DNA of 64,000 nucleotides from Belnapia sp. F-4-1 (GTDB lineage: Bacteria > Pseudomonadota > Alphaproteobacteria > Acetobacterales > Acetobacteraceae). The position numbers and the translations under genes are program-made. A model generated the notes under the pieces. That model was not told the DNA's origin, did no database searches, and worked only from the letters and a program-made list of their open reading frames with translations. The stretch covers positions 3,389,019-3,453,018 of the forward strand of contig NZ_KN676113.1 of the NCBI RefSeq assembly GCF_000802185.1, given 5' to 3'. Of the stretch, positions 46,032-54,742 are shown one piece after another (position 1 is the first letter of the stretch; the number at the start of each line of letters is the position of its first letter).

Positions 46032-47003
46032 TCAGCCTTTCAGCCGGGAGCGAAGCAGGTAGCGCGAGGTGGCGAGCACCACGAAGGAGATGACGAAGAG
46101 GATGAAGCCGAGCGCCAGCAGCGACGAGAGCTTCAGGCTCCCCGTCTCGCTCTCGCCGAACTCCAGCGCGACGACCGAGGCGATGGTGTTGCCCGGCCCG
46201 AACAGCGTCGTCGTGATGCGGTTCGCGTTGCCGATGACGAAGGTCACGGCCATGGTCTCGCCGAGCGCCCGGCCGAGCCCCAGCATCACGCCGCCGGCCA
46301 CCGAGATCCGCGTGTAGGGCAGCACCACACCGCGCATCACCTCCCAGGTGGTGCAGCCGAGGCCGTAGGCGCTCTCCTTGAAGACCGGCGGCACCTGCTC
46401 GAAGACGTCGCGCATGGTCGCGGCGATGAAGGGCAGGATCATGATGGCGAGGATCAGCGCCGCGGTCAGGATGCCGGTGCCGAAGGGCGGGCCCTGGAAC
46501 AGGGCACCGATGCCCGGCAGCTCGCCCAGGCTGTCGATCAACGTCGGCTGGACGTATTGCGCCATCAGCGGCGCGATGAGGAAGAAGCCCCACATGCCGT
46601 AGATGATGGAGGGGACGGCGGCCAGCAACTCCACCGCCGTGCCGACCGGCCGCCGCAGCCAGGGCGGCGCCAGTTCGGTGAGCGTGAAGGCGACGCCGAA
46701 GGCCAGCGGCACGGCGAAGATGATCGCCAGCACCGCCGTCACGATGGTGCCGTAGATGGAGACGCCGGCGCCGAAGACCTCGGACACCGGGTCCCATTCC
46801 GTGGACCAAAGGAAGGGCAGGCCGAAGGCCCGGAAGGCGGGCAGCCCGCCGATGAAAAGCTCGACGATGATACCGCCGAGCAGCAGCAGCACGAAGGCGC
46901 CCGCCGCCTGGCAGGCCCCGGCGAAGACGGCATCGCCGAGGCTGCCGGCGCGGCGCGGCGCGGCCGGCCGCGCGCCGGTGGTCATGGTGGTGGCCTGCGA
47001 CAC
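46032..47003 (-). CDS. pstC: Phosphate ABC transporter permease PstC
   Basis: The 323-residue membrane subunit has six to seven hydrophobic segments and the PstC signature region LAAVPSIIYGMWGFFLIAPL, followed by an EAA loop YGLGCTTWEVMRGVVLPYTR and GRALGETMAVTFVIGNA. The long periplasmic loop after the first helix is a PstC hallmark. It sits 27 bp after pstS and 4 bp before pstA, within the same minus-strand operon. Confidence 0.96.
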   Translation of the reverse strand: MSQATTMTTGARPAAPRRAGSLGDAVFAGACQAAGAFVLLLLGGIIVELFIGGLPAFRAFGLPFLWSTEWDPVSEVFGAGVSIYGTIVTAVLAIIFAVPLAFGVAFTLTELAPPWLRRPVGTAVELLAAVPSIIYGMWGFFLIAPLMAQYVQPTLIDSLGELPGIGALFQGPPFGTGILTAALILAIMILPFIAATMRDVFEQVPPVFKESAYGLGCTTWEVMRGVVLPYTRISVAGGVMLGLGRALGETMAVTFVIGNANRITTTLFGPGNTIASVVALEFGESETGSLKLSSLLALGFILFVISFVVLATSRYLLRSRLKG

Positions 47004-47030
47004 GCGGCGGGCTCCTTATCCGTTACGCGA

Positions 47031-48080
47031 TCAGCCGTTCCACACCGTCTGGCCGTTGGCCTTCACCTCGGCCTTCCAGGCGGCGCGGATCTGGTCCTGC
47101 ACCGGCTTCGGCAGCGGGATGTAGTCCAGCTGCGTCGCCAGCTGCGCGCCGTTGTTGAAGGCCCAATCGAAGAACTTCATCACGTTGCGGCTGCGCTCCG
47201 CATCCGTCGGGTTCTTCGGCAGCAGGATGAAGGTCGGCGAGACGATCGGCCAGGAGGTGGCGCCCTGCTGGTCGATCAGGCTGGCGGCCATGCCCGGCGC
47301 GTTCCAGTCGGCATTCTGCGCCGCGGCGATGAAGCTCTCATGCGTCGGCTTCACGAACTGCCCGGCCTTGTTGCGGAGCTGGGTGGTGACCAGCTTGTTC
47401 GAGACCGCATAGGCGTTCTCGACATAGCCGATGGCGCCGCGGATGTTCTTCACCGTGCCGGCCACGCCCTCGTTGCCGCGCGCGCCGGTCCCGGCCGGGA
47501 AGCGGACCGAGGTGCCGACGCCGACCTTCTCCTTCCACTCCGGCGACACCGCCGCCAGGTAGGAAACCCACACGAAGGTCGTGCCGGAGCCGTCCGCCCG
47601 GTAGGCCGGGGCGATGGCGAGGTTCGGCAGGGTCAGGCCGCGGTTCAGCTCGACCAGCTTCGGGTCGTTCCACTTGGTGATCTTGCCGAGATAGATCTCG
47701 GCCAGCAGCTCGCCGGTCAGCTTCAGCTGCCCATCCTCGATGCCGGGGATGTTCACGATGGCGACGAGGCTGCCCATCACCGACGGGAACTGCAGGAGGT
47801 TCGCCTCGGTCAGCTGCTGCGGCGTCAGCGGCGCGTCGGAGGCGCCGAAATCCACGGTGCGGTTGCGGATCTGGTTGATGCCCGCGCCCGAGCCGACCGA
47901 CTGGTAGTTCACCGTAAGGCCGGTCGCGCTGCGCCCCGCCTCGGCCCACTTCTGGTAGACCGGGTTGGGGAAGGTGGCGCCGGCGCCGGTGATCTGGCCA
48001 CCCTGGGCGAAGGCGCGGCCGCCGAAGGCGGTGCCGGCGGCGAGCAGGCTGGCCGAGGCCAGCAGTTGGCGACGATGCAC
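47031..48080 (-). CDS. pstS: Phosphate-binding periplasmic protein PstS
   Basis: PstS captures inorganic phosphate in the periplasm. The 349-residue precursor has a signal peptide MHRRQLLASASLLAAGTAFG with cleavage near GRAFA (twin arginines, but a short Sec-like region is also compatible). The phosphate site residues show in ITGAGATFPNPVYQKWAE, GVGSGAGINQIRNR-type VGSGAGINQI, FGASDAPLT and YRADGSGTT. The start codon is GTG (48080) with GGAG eight bases upstream. It is the first gene of the operon and lies behind a candidate Pho box. Confidence 0.96.
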   Translation of the reverse strand: MHRRQLLASASLLAAGTAFGGRAFAQGGQITGAGATFPNPVYQKWAEAGRSATGLTVNYQSVGSGAGINQIRNRTVDFGASDAPLTPQQLTEANLLQFPSVMGSLVAIVNIPGIEDGQLKLTGELLAEIYLGKITKWNDPKLVELNRGLTLPNLAIAPAYRADGSGTTFVWVSYLAAVSPEWKEKVGVGTSVRFPAGTGARGNEGVAGTVKNIRGAIGYVENAYAVSNKLVTTQLRNKAGQFVKPTHESFIAAAQNADWNAPGMAASLIDQQGATSWPIVSPTFILLPKNPTDAERSRNVMKFFDWAFNNGAQLATQLDYIPLPKPVQDQIRAAWKAEVKANGQTVWNG

Positions 48081-48173
48081 GTGTATGTCTCCGCGATTGT
48101 CCCGACCGGGACTCTACGGCCCCGGATGCGGCGCCTTCCTAGAGCCGCCGTAAGACGGCTGGGTTTCATATCC

Positions 48174-48191
48174 ATGAAGCTTCGATGACAC
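48174..48191 (-). promoter_or_regulatory. Candidate Pho box upstream of pstS
   Basis: On the minus strand the sequence GTGTCAT-CGAA-GCTTCAT has the 7-4-7 layout of a Pho box (CTGTCAT repeats). The first half matches at six of seven bases, the second only at four (TCAT). It lies about 94 bp before the pstS start, where a PhoB-dependent promoter would be expected; the presence of phoB in the same operon supports it. Confidence 0.4.
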
Positions 48192-48224
48192 CGGCTCGAT
48201 AAATGGCCCGGTCATCCGCATTTG

Positions 48225-49028
48225 CTATACGATTCCGGTGTGCCGTGCCCAGGCCGGGAGACGTTTCTCGCGGAAGGCTGCCAAACCCTCCCGCCCTTCG
48301 GCCGTCGCCCGCTGCATCCAGCCCTCATGCGCCAGAAGCGCCATCGCCCGCGCATCGAGCTTGGCCCCATTGGCGCCGAGCAGGCTGTCCTTCGTCGCCG
48401 CCGCCGCCCCAGGCGCCGCCCGCAGCACCTCGCCGAGGACCGCCTCGAGCCGTGCCTCGATCGCCTCCGCAGCCACGACCTCATGCACCAGCCCGATCCT
48501 GAGGGCTTCGGCTGCATCGAACCGCTCGCCCGTCACCGCATAGCGCCGCGCTTGGCGCAGCCCCATGGCCTGGACCATTTGCGGCGAGATCGGCGTCGGC
48601 GCCACGCCCACCCGCACCTCGGTCAGGCCGAACACCGCCTCCGGCACCGCCAGCGCCACATCGACGCAGCAGACAATGCCGCACCCCCCGCCGAAAGCCG
48701 CCCCCTGCACCAGGGCGATGGTCGGGCGCGGGAATTCGTTGAGCAGCTGCATCGTCCGCGCCGTCGCCAGCGAGGCTTGGAAGGCGGCCTCCGGCGCATA
48801 ACCCGCCACCTCCGCCAGCCAACCGAGATCCGCCCCGGCCGCGAAATGCCGTCCCGCGCCGCGGACCACCAGCGCCCGCACGCCCGCATCACCGGCCAGC
48901 GCCTCCAGCGCCTCCGTCAGCCCGGCGAGCAGGGCAGCGTTGTAGGCATTGCCGCGATGCGGCCGGTTCAACGTAGCGGTGACGATGCCCCGCGCATCGC
49001 GGCCGAGCAGGACGGGCGCATCTTCCAT
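48225..49028 (-). CDS. Crotonase-superfamily enzyme, methylglutaconyl-CoA hydratase-like
   Basis: The 267-residue protein has the crotonase fold with two oxyanion-hole regions (HFAAGADLGWL at 61-71 and FGGGCGIVCCVDVALA at 112-127) and Glu137 in FGLTEVRVGVAP. The residue that in classic enoyl-CoA hydratases supplies the first catalytic Glu is Gly117 here. The GGGCGIVCCVD pattern resembles the LiuC/AtuE hydratases of leucine and isoprenoid catabolism, so that assignment is favoured over a general enoyl-CoA hydratase. The start at 49028 has GGAGGAAG upstream; longer in-frame starts add 38 unrelated residues. It stands divergent from the following gamma-glutamyltransferase-like gene. Confidence 0.8.
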   Translation of the reverse strand: MEDAPVLLGRDARGIVTATLNRPHRGNAYNAALLAGLTEALEALAGDAGVRALVVRGAGRHFAAGADLGWLAEVAGYAPEAAFQASLATARTMQLLNEFPRPTIALVQGAAFGGGCGIVCCVDVALAVPEAVFGLTEVRVGVAPTPISPQMVQAMGLRQARRYAVTGERFDAAEALRIGLVHEVVAAEAIEARLEAVLGEVLRAAPGAAAATKDSLLGANGAKLDARAMALLAHEGWMQRATAEGREGLAAFREKRLPAWARHTGIV

Positions 49029-49131
49029 CTTTCTTCCTCCGTTGACAGCCGCTCCGCCCAGGGCGGAGCCTTCACCGGGCCGGATGGTGTCGCCGCCGGC
49101 CAGCCCCGTCCATGGCCGAGGCCCATATCCC

Positions 49132-50832
49132 ATGCACGCCACCCGCCCGACCCTCTACGGCGCCCGCCACGCCGTCTCCGCCGGCCACTACCTGGCGGCG
49201 GCCGCCGGCTTCGCGGTTCTGGAAGCCGGCGGCAATGCCGTCGATGCCGGCTGCGCCACCGGCCTTGCCCTCGGCGTGCTGCTGCCTGACCTGGTGAACG
49301 TCGCCGGCGTCGCCCCCATCCTGGTCCGCCTGGCCGATGGCCGGGTCGAGACCATCGCCGGCCTCGGCCCCTGGCCCGCCTCCATCCCGGCCGACCTTTT
49401 CCAGCGGGAGCATGGCGGCCGCATCCCGGATGGCGTGCTCCGCACCGTCGTCCCCGCCGCGCCCGATGCCTGGATCACCGCCCTCGAGCGCCACGGCACC
49501 TTCTCCTTCGGCGAGGTCGCCCGCTACGCCATCCGTCACGCCCGCGACGGCTTCGCCGTCAACCCGCTGCTCGCCGAGAACATCCTCACCCATGAGGCTG
49601 ACTACGCCCGTTGGTCTTCCAGCGCCGCCATCTTCCTCCCCAACGGACGCCGCCCCGAGGTCGGTGAGAAATTCGTCCAGGCTGACCTCGCCCGCAGCCT
49701 GCAATACATGGTGGACGAGGAAGCGGCGGCCGCCGGGAAGGGCAGGGCGGCCGGCCTCGCCGCCGCCCATGCCGCCTTCTACCGCGGCGACATCGCCCGC
49801 GAGATCGCCCGCTTCATGGCCGAGGAGGGCGGCTACCTGACCATGGCCGACCTGGCTGGCTTCCGCTCCCGCATCGAGCCGGCCGTCAGCCGGCGATGGC
49901 GCGGCCATGAGGTCATCACCTGCGGCCCCTGGTGCCAGGGTCCCGCCCTGCTGGAGGCGCTGCTGCTCTTCGAGCGCGGCGGCTTCGCCGACATGGCGCA
50001 CAACAGTCCCGACTACCTCCATCTGATGACCGAATGCATCAAGGCAGCGATGGCCGACCGCGAATACCATTTCGGCGACCCGGCCTTCCTCGACGTCCCC
50101 ATCGACCGCCTGCTCTCAGACGAGCATCTCGCGGCCCGCCTCGCCGCCATCGACCCGGACCGCGCTCAGCCCGGCATGTTCCCCGCATTGCTTGGCGCCG
50201 ACGCGGGCGAACCCGCCCCGGCCCCCCGCGCCCTGCCGACGGTCGAGGCCGACACCTCCTATTGCGCGGTCATCGACCGCTGGGGCAACGCCTTCAGCGC
50301 CACCCCCTCCGACGGCTCCTGGAACTCGCCCGTGGTCCCCGGCCTTGGCCTCATCCCCTCCAACCGCGGCAGCCAGAGCCGGCCGGACCCGGCGCACCCC
50401 TGCGGCATCGCCCCGGGCAAGCGCCCGCGCCTCACCCCCAACCCGGCCCTCGTGGTGACGGCGGAGGGCGGCCTCATGCCCCTCGGTACCCCGGGCGGCG
50501 ACGTGCAAATCCAGGCTATGCTGCAGGTGATGGTGAACATCCTGCATTTCGGCATGGAGCTGCAGGAGGCGATCGAGGCCCCGCGCATCGCCAGCTACGC
50601 CTTCCCCTCCTCCTTCGCTCCCTTCGACTACTTCCCCGCCCGCCTCGCCGTGGAGGACGGCATCCCCCAATCCACCCGCGACGCCCTTGCCGCCCGCGAC
50701 CATGAGGTGAAGGACTGGCCCCACCGCACTTGGCTCGCCGGCGCGGTGGAGGTGGTCCGCTCCGACCCCCGCACCGGCCTCATCGCCGCTGGCGCCGACC
50801 CGCGCCGCCCGGCCTACGCCATCGCCGGCTGA
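49132..50832 (+). CDS. Gamma-glutamyltransferase-like Ntn hydrolase
   Basis: The 566-residue protein matches gamma-glutamyltranspeptidases: N-terminal AVSAGHYLAAAAGFAVLEAGGNAVDA, the central processing site before Thr375 (ADTSYCAVIDRWGN) and the conserved block TPSDGSWNSPVVPGLGLIPSNRGS and GTPGGDVQIQAMLQV. Thr375 would be the nucleophile freed by autocleavage. The usual TTHxS sequence is TSYCA here, so the second Thr and the His are replaced. There is no visible signal peptide, suggesting a cytoplasmic role, perhaps as an acylase or glutathione-related hydrolase. A start 183 bases further upstream would overlap the crotonase gene and is unconserved. Confidence 0.85.
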   Translation: MHATRPTLYGARHAVSAGHYLAAAAGFAVLEAGGNAVDAGCATGLALGVLLPDLVNVAGVAPILVRLADGRVETIAGLGPWPASIPADLFQREHGGRIPDGVLRTVVPAAPDAWITALERHGTFSFGEVARYAIRHARDGFAVNPLLAENILTHEADYARWSSSAAIFLPNGRRPEVGEKFVQADLARSLQYMVDEEAAAAGKGRAAGLAAAHAAFYRGDIAREIARFMAEEGGYLTMADLAGFRSRIEPAVSRRWRGHEVITCGPWCQGPALLEALLLFERGGFADMAHNSPDYLHLMTECIKAAMADREYHFGDPAFLDVPIDRLLSDEHLAARLAAIDPDRAQPGMFPALLGADAGEPAPAPRALPTVEADTSYCAVIDRWGNAFSATPSDGSWNSPVVPGLGLIPSNRGSQSRPDPAHPCGIAPGKRPRLTPNPALVVTAEGGLMPLGTPGGDVQIQAMLQVMVNILHFGMELQEAIEAPRIASYAFPSSFAPFDYFPARLAVEDGIPQSTRDALAARDHEVKDWPHRTWLAGAVEVVRSDPRTGLIAAGADPRRPAYAIAG

Positions 50833-50896
50833 ACCCGCCCATTGCCCCCAGGGCCCGCCGAAGCCACACTTGGTCGAACGACCAAGGAAGCCCCCT

Positions 50897-52615
50897 ATGC
50901 ATGACATCGTGATCCGTGGCGGAACCCTCGTCGACGGTACCGGCGCTCCCGGCTTCACCGGCGATCTCGCCATCGACGGCGACCGCATCGCCCAGGTCGG
51001 CGGCAAGGCCGGCCCGGGCCGCCGCGAGGTCCAGGCCGAGGGCCGCCTCGTCACCCCCGGCTGGGTCGATGTCCACACCCATTACGACGGCCAGGCCACC
51101 TGGGACCCGGTGCTCGCCCCGTCCTCCTGGCATGGCGCGACCACCATCCTCTTCGGCAATTGCGGCGTCGGTTTTGCCCCGGTCCGCCCGGCCCACCACC
51201 AGGCGCTGATCGACCTGATGGAAGGCGTCGAGGACATCCCCGGCATTGCCCTCGCCGAGGGGCTGAAATGGGACTGGGAGAGCTTCCCCGACTATCTCGA
51301 CGCCCTCGCCCGGCTGCCCCGCACCATCGACGTCGCCGCCCAGCTTGCCCATCACCCCTTGCGCGTCTACGCCATGGGCGAGCGAGCCATCGCCCGCGAG
51401 ATGGCGACGGCGGACGACATCGAGCTGATGGCCCGCCTCACCGAGGAGGCGCTGAAGGCCGGCGCCTTCGGCTTCACCACCAGCCGCACCGACCAGCACA
51501 AGACCCCGGCCGGCGAGCTGGTCCCCGGCCGCTACGCCGAGCATGAGGAGTTGATCGCAATCGGCAAGGCGATGGGCCGCGCCGGCCGTGGCACCTTCGG
51601 CATGCTCTCCGACTTCGAGGACGAGGCCGCCGAATTCGGCTGGCTCCGCCAAGTCGCCGCCGACAGCCGCCGCCCCGTCTGGTTTCTGCTGACCGACCGC
51701 AGCTACGACCCGCAGCGCTGGCGCCGGCTGATGGACGGCGTCCGCGCCGCCCGCGGCCAGGGCCTGGCGCTCTCCGCCCAGGTCGCCGGCCGCCCGGTCG
51801 GGCTGATCCTCGGCCTCGCCACCAGCCTCAACCCCTTCGCGCTCCGGGAAGGCTTCGCCGAGCTCGCCCGCCTTTCCCCCGCCGAGCAGCTTGCCCGCCT
51901 GCGCGACCCGGCGGTGCGCGCCGACATCCTGGCGCAGGAGGCCTCGCCGCGCCTGATGGAGATCCTGCCGCCGCTTTCCCGCCAGGTCGCCACCCGCTGG
52001 GACCGCATGTACGTCCTCGGCGACAACCCGGATTACGAGCCGCCGCCCGAGCGCAGCATCGCCGCCCTCGCCGCCGCGGCCGGCCAGCCCCCACAGGAGT
52101 ATTGCTACGACTACCTGACCGGCGGCGATGGCGGCCGCATGCTCTACTTCCCGGTCACCAACTACGTCCATGGCGACCTGGAGGTGGTGCGCGAGATGAT
52201 CGAGGACCCGCACACCGTCCTCGGCCTCTCCGATGGCGGCGCCCATTGCGGCGTCATCTGCGACGCCTCGCTCAACACCACCATGCTGACCCACTGGGTC
52301 CGCGACCGCAGCCGCGGCCCCCGCCTGCCGCTGGAATTCGTCATCAAGCGGCAGACCAGCGAGACCGCCGACTTCTTCGGCTTCCACGACCGCGGCCGGC
52401 TGGCCGTCGGCAAGAAGGCCGATGTCAACGTCATCGACTTCGCCGCGCTGCGCCCGCACCACCCGGAGATGATTTTCGACCTCCCCGCCGGCGGCCGCCG
52501 CCTCGTCCAGCATGTCGACGGCTACGACATGACGATCTGCAGCGGCGTGCCGATCTTCGAGCGCGGCGAGGAAACGGGCGCACGGCCCGGGCGGCTGGTG
52601 CGCGCGCAGGGATAA
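50897..52615 (+). CDS. N-acyl-D-amino-acid deacylase / D-aminoacylase-like amidohydrolase
   Basis: The 572-residue enzyme has metal-binding HTH in WVDVHTHYDGQATWDP, the cysteine-containing TTILFGNCGVGFAP typical of D-aminoacylases, and a C-terminal GLSDGGAHCGV-FGFHDRGRLAVGKKADVNV arrangement (quoted in part) with a distal aspartate. These enzymes remove the acyl group from N-acyl-D-amino acids, though the family also has other amide-cleaving members. The start at 50897 is preceded by AAGGAAG; a few in-frame codons upstream are not conserved. A strong terminator follows the gene. Confidence 0.85.
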   Translation: MHDIVIRGGTLVDGTGAPGFTGDLAIDGDRIAQVGGKAGPGRREVQAEGRLVTPGWVDVHTHYDGQATWDPVLAPSSWHGATTILFGNCGVGFAPVRPAHHQALIDLMEGVEDIPGIALAEGLKWDWESFPDYLDALARLPRTIDVAAQLAHHPLRVYAMGERAIAREMATADDIELMARLTEEALKAGAFGFTTSRTDQHKTPAGELVPGRYAEHEELIAIGKAMGRAGRGTFGMLSDFEDEAAEFGWLRQVAADSRRPVWFLLTDRSYDPQRWRRLMDGVRAARGQGLALSAQVAGRPVGLILGLATSLNPFALREGFAELARLSPAEQLARLRDPAVRADILAQEASPRLMEILPPLSRQVATRWDRMYVLGDNPDYEPPPERSIAALAAAAGQPPQEYCYDYLTGGDGGRMLYFPVTNYVHGDLEVVREMIEDPHTVLGLSDGGAHCGVICDASLNTTMLTHWVRDRSRGPRLPLEFVIKRQTSETADFFGFHDRGRLAVGKKADVNVIDFAALRPHHPEMIFDLPAGGRRLVQHVDGYDMTICSGVPIFERGEETGARPGRLVRAQG

Positions 52616-52647
52616 GCCAAACCCGTCACCACGTGTTTCGGTCTGAG

Positions 52648-52679
52648 AAATGCCCTGCCGGAAACGGCGGGGCATTTTT
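52648..52679 (+). terminator. Rho-independent terminator after the D-aminoacylase-like gene
   Basis: A 13-bp stem with one T-G pair (AAATGCCCTGCCG at 52648-52660, CGGCGGGGCATTT at 52665-52677) closed by a GAAA tetraloop runs into TTTTT. It is 32 bp after the stop codon at 52615 and before the H-NS-like gene. Confidence 0.9.
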
Positions 52680-52690
52680 GCGTCGACTCG

Positions 52691-52718
52691 CTTGCCGGGT
52701 TTTTCCCGATGTTATAGG
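52691..52718 (+). promoter_or_regulatory. Candidate promoter of the H-NS-like gene
   Basis: CTTGCC (52691-52696) and TATAGG (52713-52718) are 16 bp apart, upstream of the start at 52750 and right after the terminator. Both boxes deviate from consensus, so this is only a candidate. Confidence 0.35.
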
Positions 52719-52749
52719 AAACGCCCGAATTCAACGGAGAAAGCGAGTC

Positions 52750-53097
52750 GTGGAAAAAGGCAAATTCGATCTCGAAAACATGAGCGTCCAGGATTTGACC
52801 GCCCTGCGCGACGCCGCCGAGGCGAAGCGCCTGGAAAAGCTCGACGGCGCCCGCGATGCCATCCTGGCGGAAGCCAAGGAGAAACTCGCCCAGCTCGGCC
52901 TCGCCTTCGAAACCGCCTGGCCGGGCCGTTCCCCAGAGCCGTCCCCCCGGACTTCGAAGAAGGCCGGCACCGGAGGCCAGGTCGCCGCGAAATACCGAGG
53001 CCCGAACGGCGAGGAATGGACCGGGCGCGGCAGGCTGCCGAAATGGCTCCATGCCATGGAAGCGGAAGGCCGCAGCCGGGACGAATTTCGAATTTAG
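52750..53097 (+). CDS. H-NS family nucleoid-associated protein
   Basis: H-NS proteins bind AT-rich DNA and silence acquired genes. The 115-residue product begins at GTG 52750 (MEKGKFDLENMSVQDLTAL), has a coiled-coil oligomerisation region (about 8-55), a linker with several prolines, and the C-terminal DNA-binding domain with KYRGPNGEEWTGRGRLPKWL, the conserved GRGR-P-W motif. GGAG lies 12 bases before the GTG. ATG 52780 is a possible shorter start that would drop the N-terminal ten residues. It has its own hairpin-bounded unit. Confidence 0.9.
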   Translation: MEKGKFDLENMSVQDLTALRDAAEAKRLEKLDGARDAILAEAKEKLAQLGLAFETAWPGRSPEPSPRTSKKAGTGGQVAAKYRGPNGEEWTGRGRLPKWLHAMEAEGRSRDEFRI

Positions 53098-53130
53098 AAA
53101 CCTTCACGAAAGCGCATCGCCGCCTCGTAC

Positions 53131-53160
53131 GTCCTTCCGCGGCGAAAGCCGCGGAAGGAC
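53131..53160. terminator. Hairpin between the H-NS-like gene and the hydrolase gene
   Basis: A perfect 13-bp stem (53131-53143 with 53148-53160) closed by a GAAA tetraloop lies between two convergent genes and would work in both directions. No T run follows on either side. Confidence 0.65.
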
Positions 53161-53196
53161 ATCGGCAGAAGCGGTTCCGCCGGGACGCGAAACCCG

Positions 53197-54000
53197 TCAG
53201 CCGAGAAAATCCAGCACCGCCGCATTGAACTCCGCCGGATTGTCGCTGCTCATCCCATGCGCCGCATTCGGGATGACCACCCGCCGCACATCCGCCATCA
53301 CCCGCTCCAGCGCCTCGACGATGGCGATGAATTGCGGCTGGGTCTGCGCCCCGTTCACCAGCAAGGTCGGCACCCGGATCGCCTCCGCCGCCGCCCGCCC
53401 ATAGGGCCGCCTCCGCTCGTCGATCTGCCCGAGCAGCGTCTGCGCATTGTCGAGGTTGATCCCCTTGCGCACCGCGCTCCGCCGCTCCCAGGCCCCCGGC
53501 CCGCCGGTATGCTCGGCGAAGCGCCGCATCGCCCCTTCGGTGTCGCCCGCCTTCAACAGCTCCGCCGCCGCGGCGAAGGCCCCCGCCTGCTTGCCCGCCC
53601 CGCCCGGCACGCCGCCGAGGCTCTCATCCAGCTCGCCCCCCGGCTCCGCCAGCACCAGCCGCCGGACCAGCCCCGGATGCCGCTCCGCCACCCGGAAGGC
53701 GATGTGCCCGCCCCGCGAATGCCCGACCAGGTCGACCTTCCCCGCCCCGAGCGCCTCGATGAAACCGGCCACATCCTCGACATGCTGGTCGATCCTGAAG
53801 GTCTCGCCGACGCCATCCCACCGCTCCGGCCAGTAATGCCGGAGGCTCGGCGCCAGCACGCGGAAGCGCTGTCCGAGCGGCTCCATCTGCGGCGCCCAGT
53901 AGCGCTGGTCGTTGAGCGAGCCATGCACCAGCACTACCGGCGCCCCGCGCCCGGCCTCCGCATAGGACATCTCATACCCGTTGACCTCGAGGCTCGGCAT
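53197..54000 (-). CDS. Alpha/beta hydrolase
   Basis: The 267-residue protein has the alpha/beta-hydrolase core: oxyanion loop VLVHGSLNDQRYW, nucleophile elbow GHSRGG with Ser95, and a C-terminal catalytic His248 (NAAHGMSSD). The lid region is long (residues about 125-185). It could be an esterase, lactonase or C-C hydrolase; the substrate is not readable. The start at 54000 has GGGAGGG upstream; a further 57 in-frame codons upstream are arginine/alanine-rich and rejected. It stands alone, divergent from the DUF1194 gene. Confidence 0.85.
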   Translation of the reverse strand: MPSLEVNGYEMSYAEAGRGAPVVLVHGSLNDQRYWAPQMEPLGQRFRVLAPSLRHYWPERWDGVGETFRIDQHVEDVAGFIEALGAGKVDLVGHSRGGHIAFRVAERHPGLVRRLVLAEPGGELDESLGGVPGGAGKQAGAFAAAAELLKAGDTEGAMRRFAEHTGGPGAWERRSAVRKGINLDNAQTLLGQIDERRRPYGRAAAEAIRVPTLLVNGAQTQPQFIAIVEALERVMADVRRVVIPNAAHGMSSDNPAEFNAAVLDFLG

Positions 54001-54064
54001 CGCTTCCCTCCCATTCCTTCCCGCGAAGGATGCGGCCCCCGACCGACCCCCGCAAGGAGCCCCG

Positions 54065-54742
54065 ATGCGCCGCCGCCACCTCCTCGCCAGCCTCGCCGCC
54101 GCTCCCGCCGCAGCCCAACCGGCCGAGGTCGACCTACTCCTGGCGCTCGCCGTCGACGCCTCCGGCTCCATCGACCCCGACGAATTCCAGCTCCAGCGCG
54201 AGGGCTATGCCGAGGCCCTGACCCATCCCGCCGTCCTCGCCGCCATCGGCGGCAAGCCGCGCGGCGCCATCGCCGTCGCCATGGTCGAATGGGGCTCGCC
54301 CGCCGGCGCCGCGACGGTGGTGGAGTGGATGCGCCTCGCCGACGCCGCCTCCGCCACCGCCCTGGCGGAGGCGATCCTCCGCGCCCCCCGCAGCCCGCAG
54401 AGCTGGAACGCCATCGGCGACGCCCTCGACCACTGCACGACGCTGATCGCCACCTCGCCCTTCCGCGCCGCCGAGCGCGTCATCGACATCTCCGGCGACG
54501 GCCCCGACCTCCGCTCGCATATCCCCGCCGCCACCGCCCGCGACGCGGCGGTCGCCGCCGGCATCACGATCAACGCGCTGGCCGTCGCCGCCGCCGGCCA
54601 GGTCACCCGCGCCGGCGAGCCGCTCGCCGAGACCTACCGCCGCGAGGTCATCGGCGGCCCCGGTGCCTTCGTCGTCACGGCCGAAGACCGCCGCGACATC
54701 GCCCGCGCTCTCCGCGCCAAGCTGATCCGCGAGATAGCGTGA
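54065..54742 (+). CDS. DUF1194 domain protein, von Willebrand factor A-like
   Basis: The 225-residue protein has a signal peptide (MRRRHLLASLAAAPAAAQPA) and a VWA-like fold with a complete MIDAS metal site DASGS (Asp31, Ser33, Ser35). The family signature INALAVAAAGQ is present. DUF1194 proteins are secreted or periplasmic and their function is unknown; adhesion or metal-dependent protein binding is inferred from the MIDAS. The start at 54065 has GCAAGGAG upstream. Its stop abuts that of the Bug receptor gene on the other strand. Confidence 0.8.
   Translation: MRRRHLLASLAAAPAAAQPAEVDLLLALAVDASGSIDPDEFQLQREGYAEALTHPAVLAAIGGKPRGAIAVAMVEWGSPAGAATVVEWMRLADAASATALAEAILRAPRSPQSWNAIGDALDHCTTLIATSPFRAAERVIDISGDGPDLRSHIPAATARDAAVAAGITINALAVAAAGQVTRAGEPLAETYRREVIGGPGAFVVTAEDRRDIARALRAKLIREIA

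Noticed and set aside
45720-48188. Plus-strand open frame of 822 codons opposite pstA-pstC-pstS
   Set aside because: Covers three well-recognised pst genes in antisense; composition (Asp, Gly, Arg, His runs) is typical of a third-position GC shadow.
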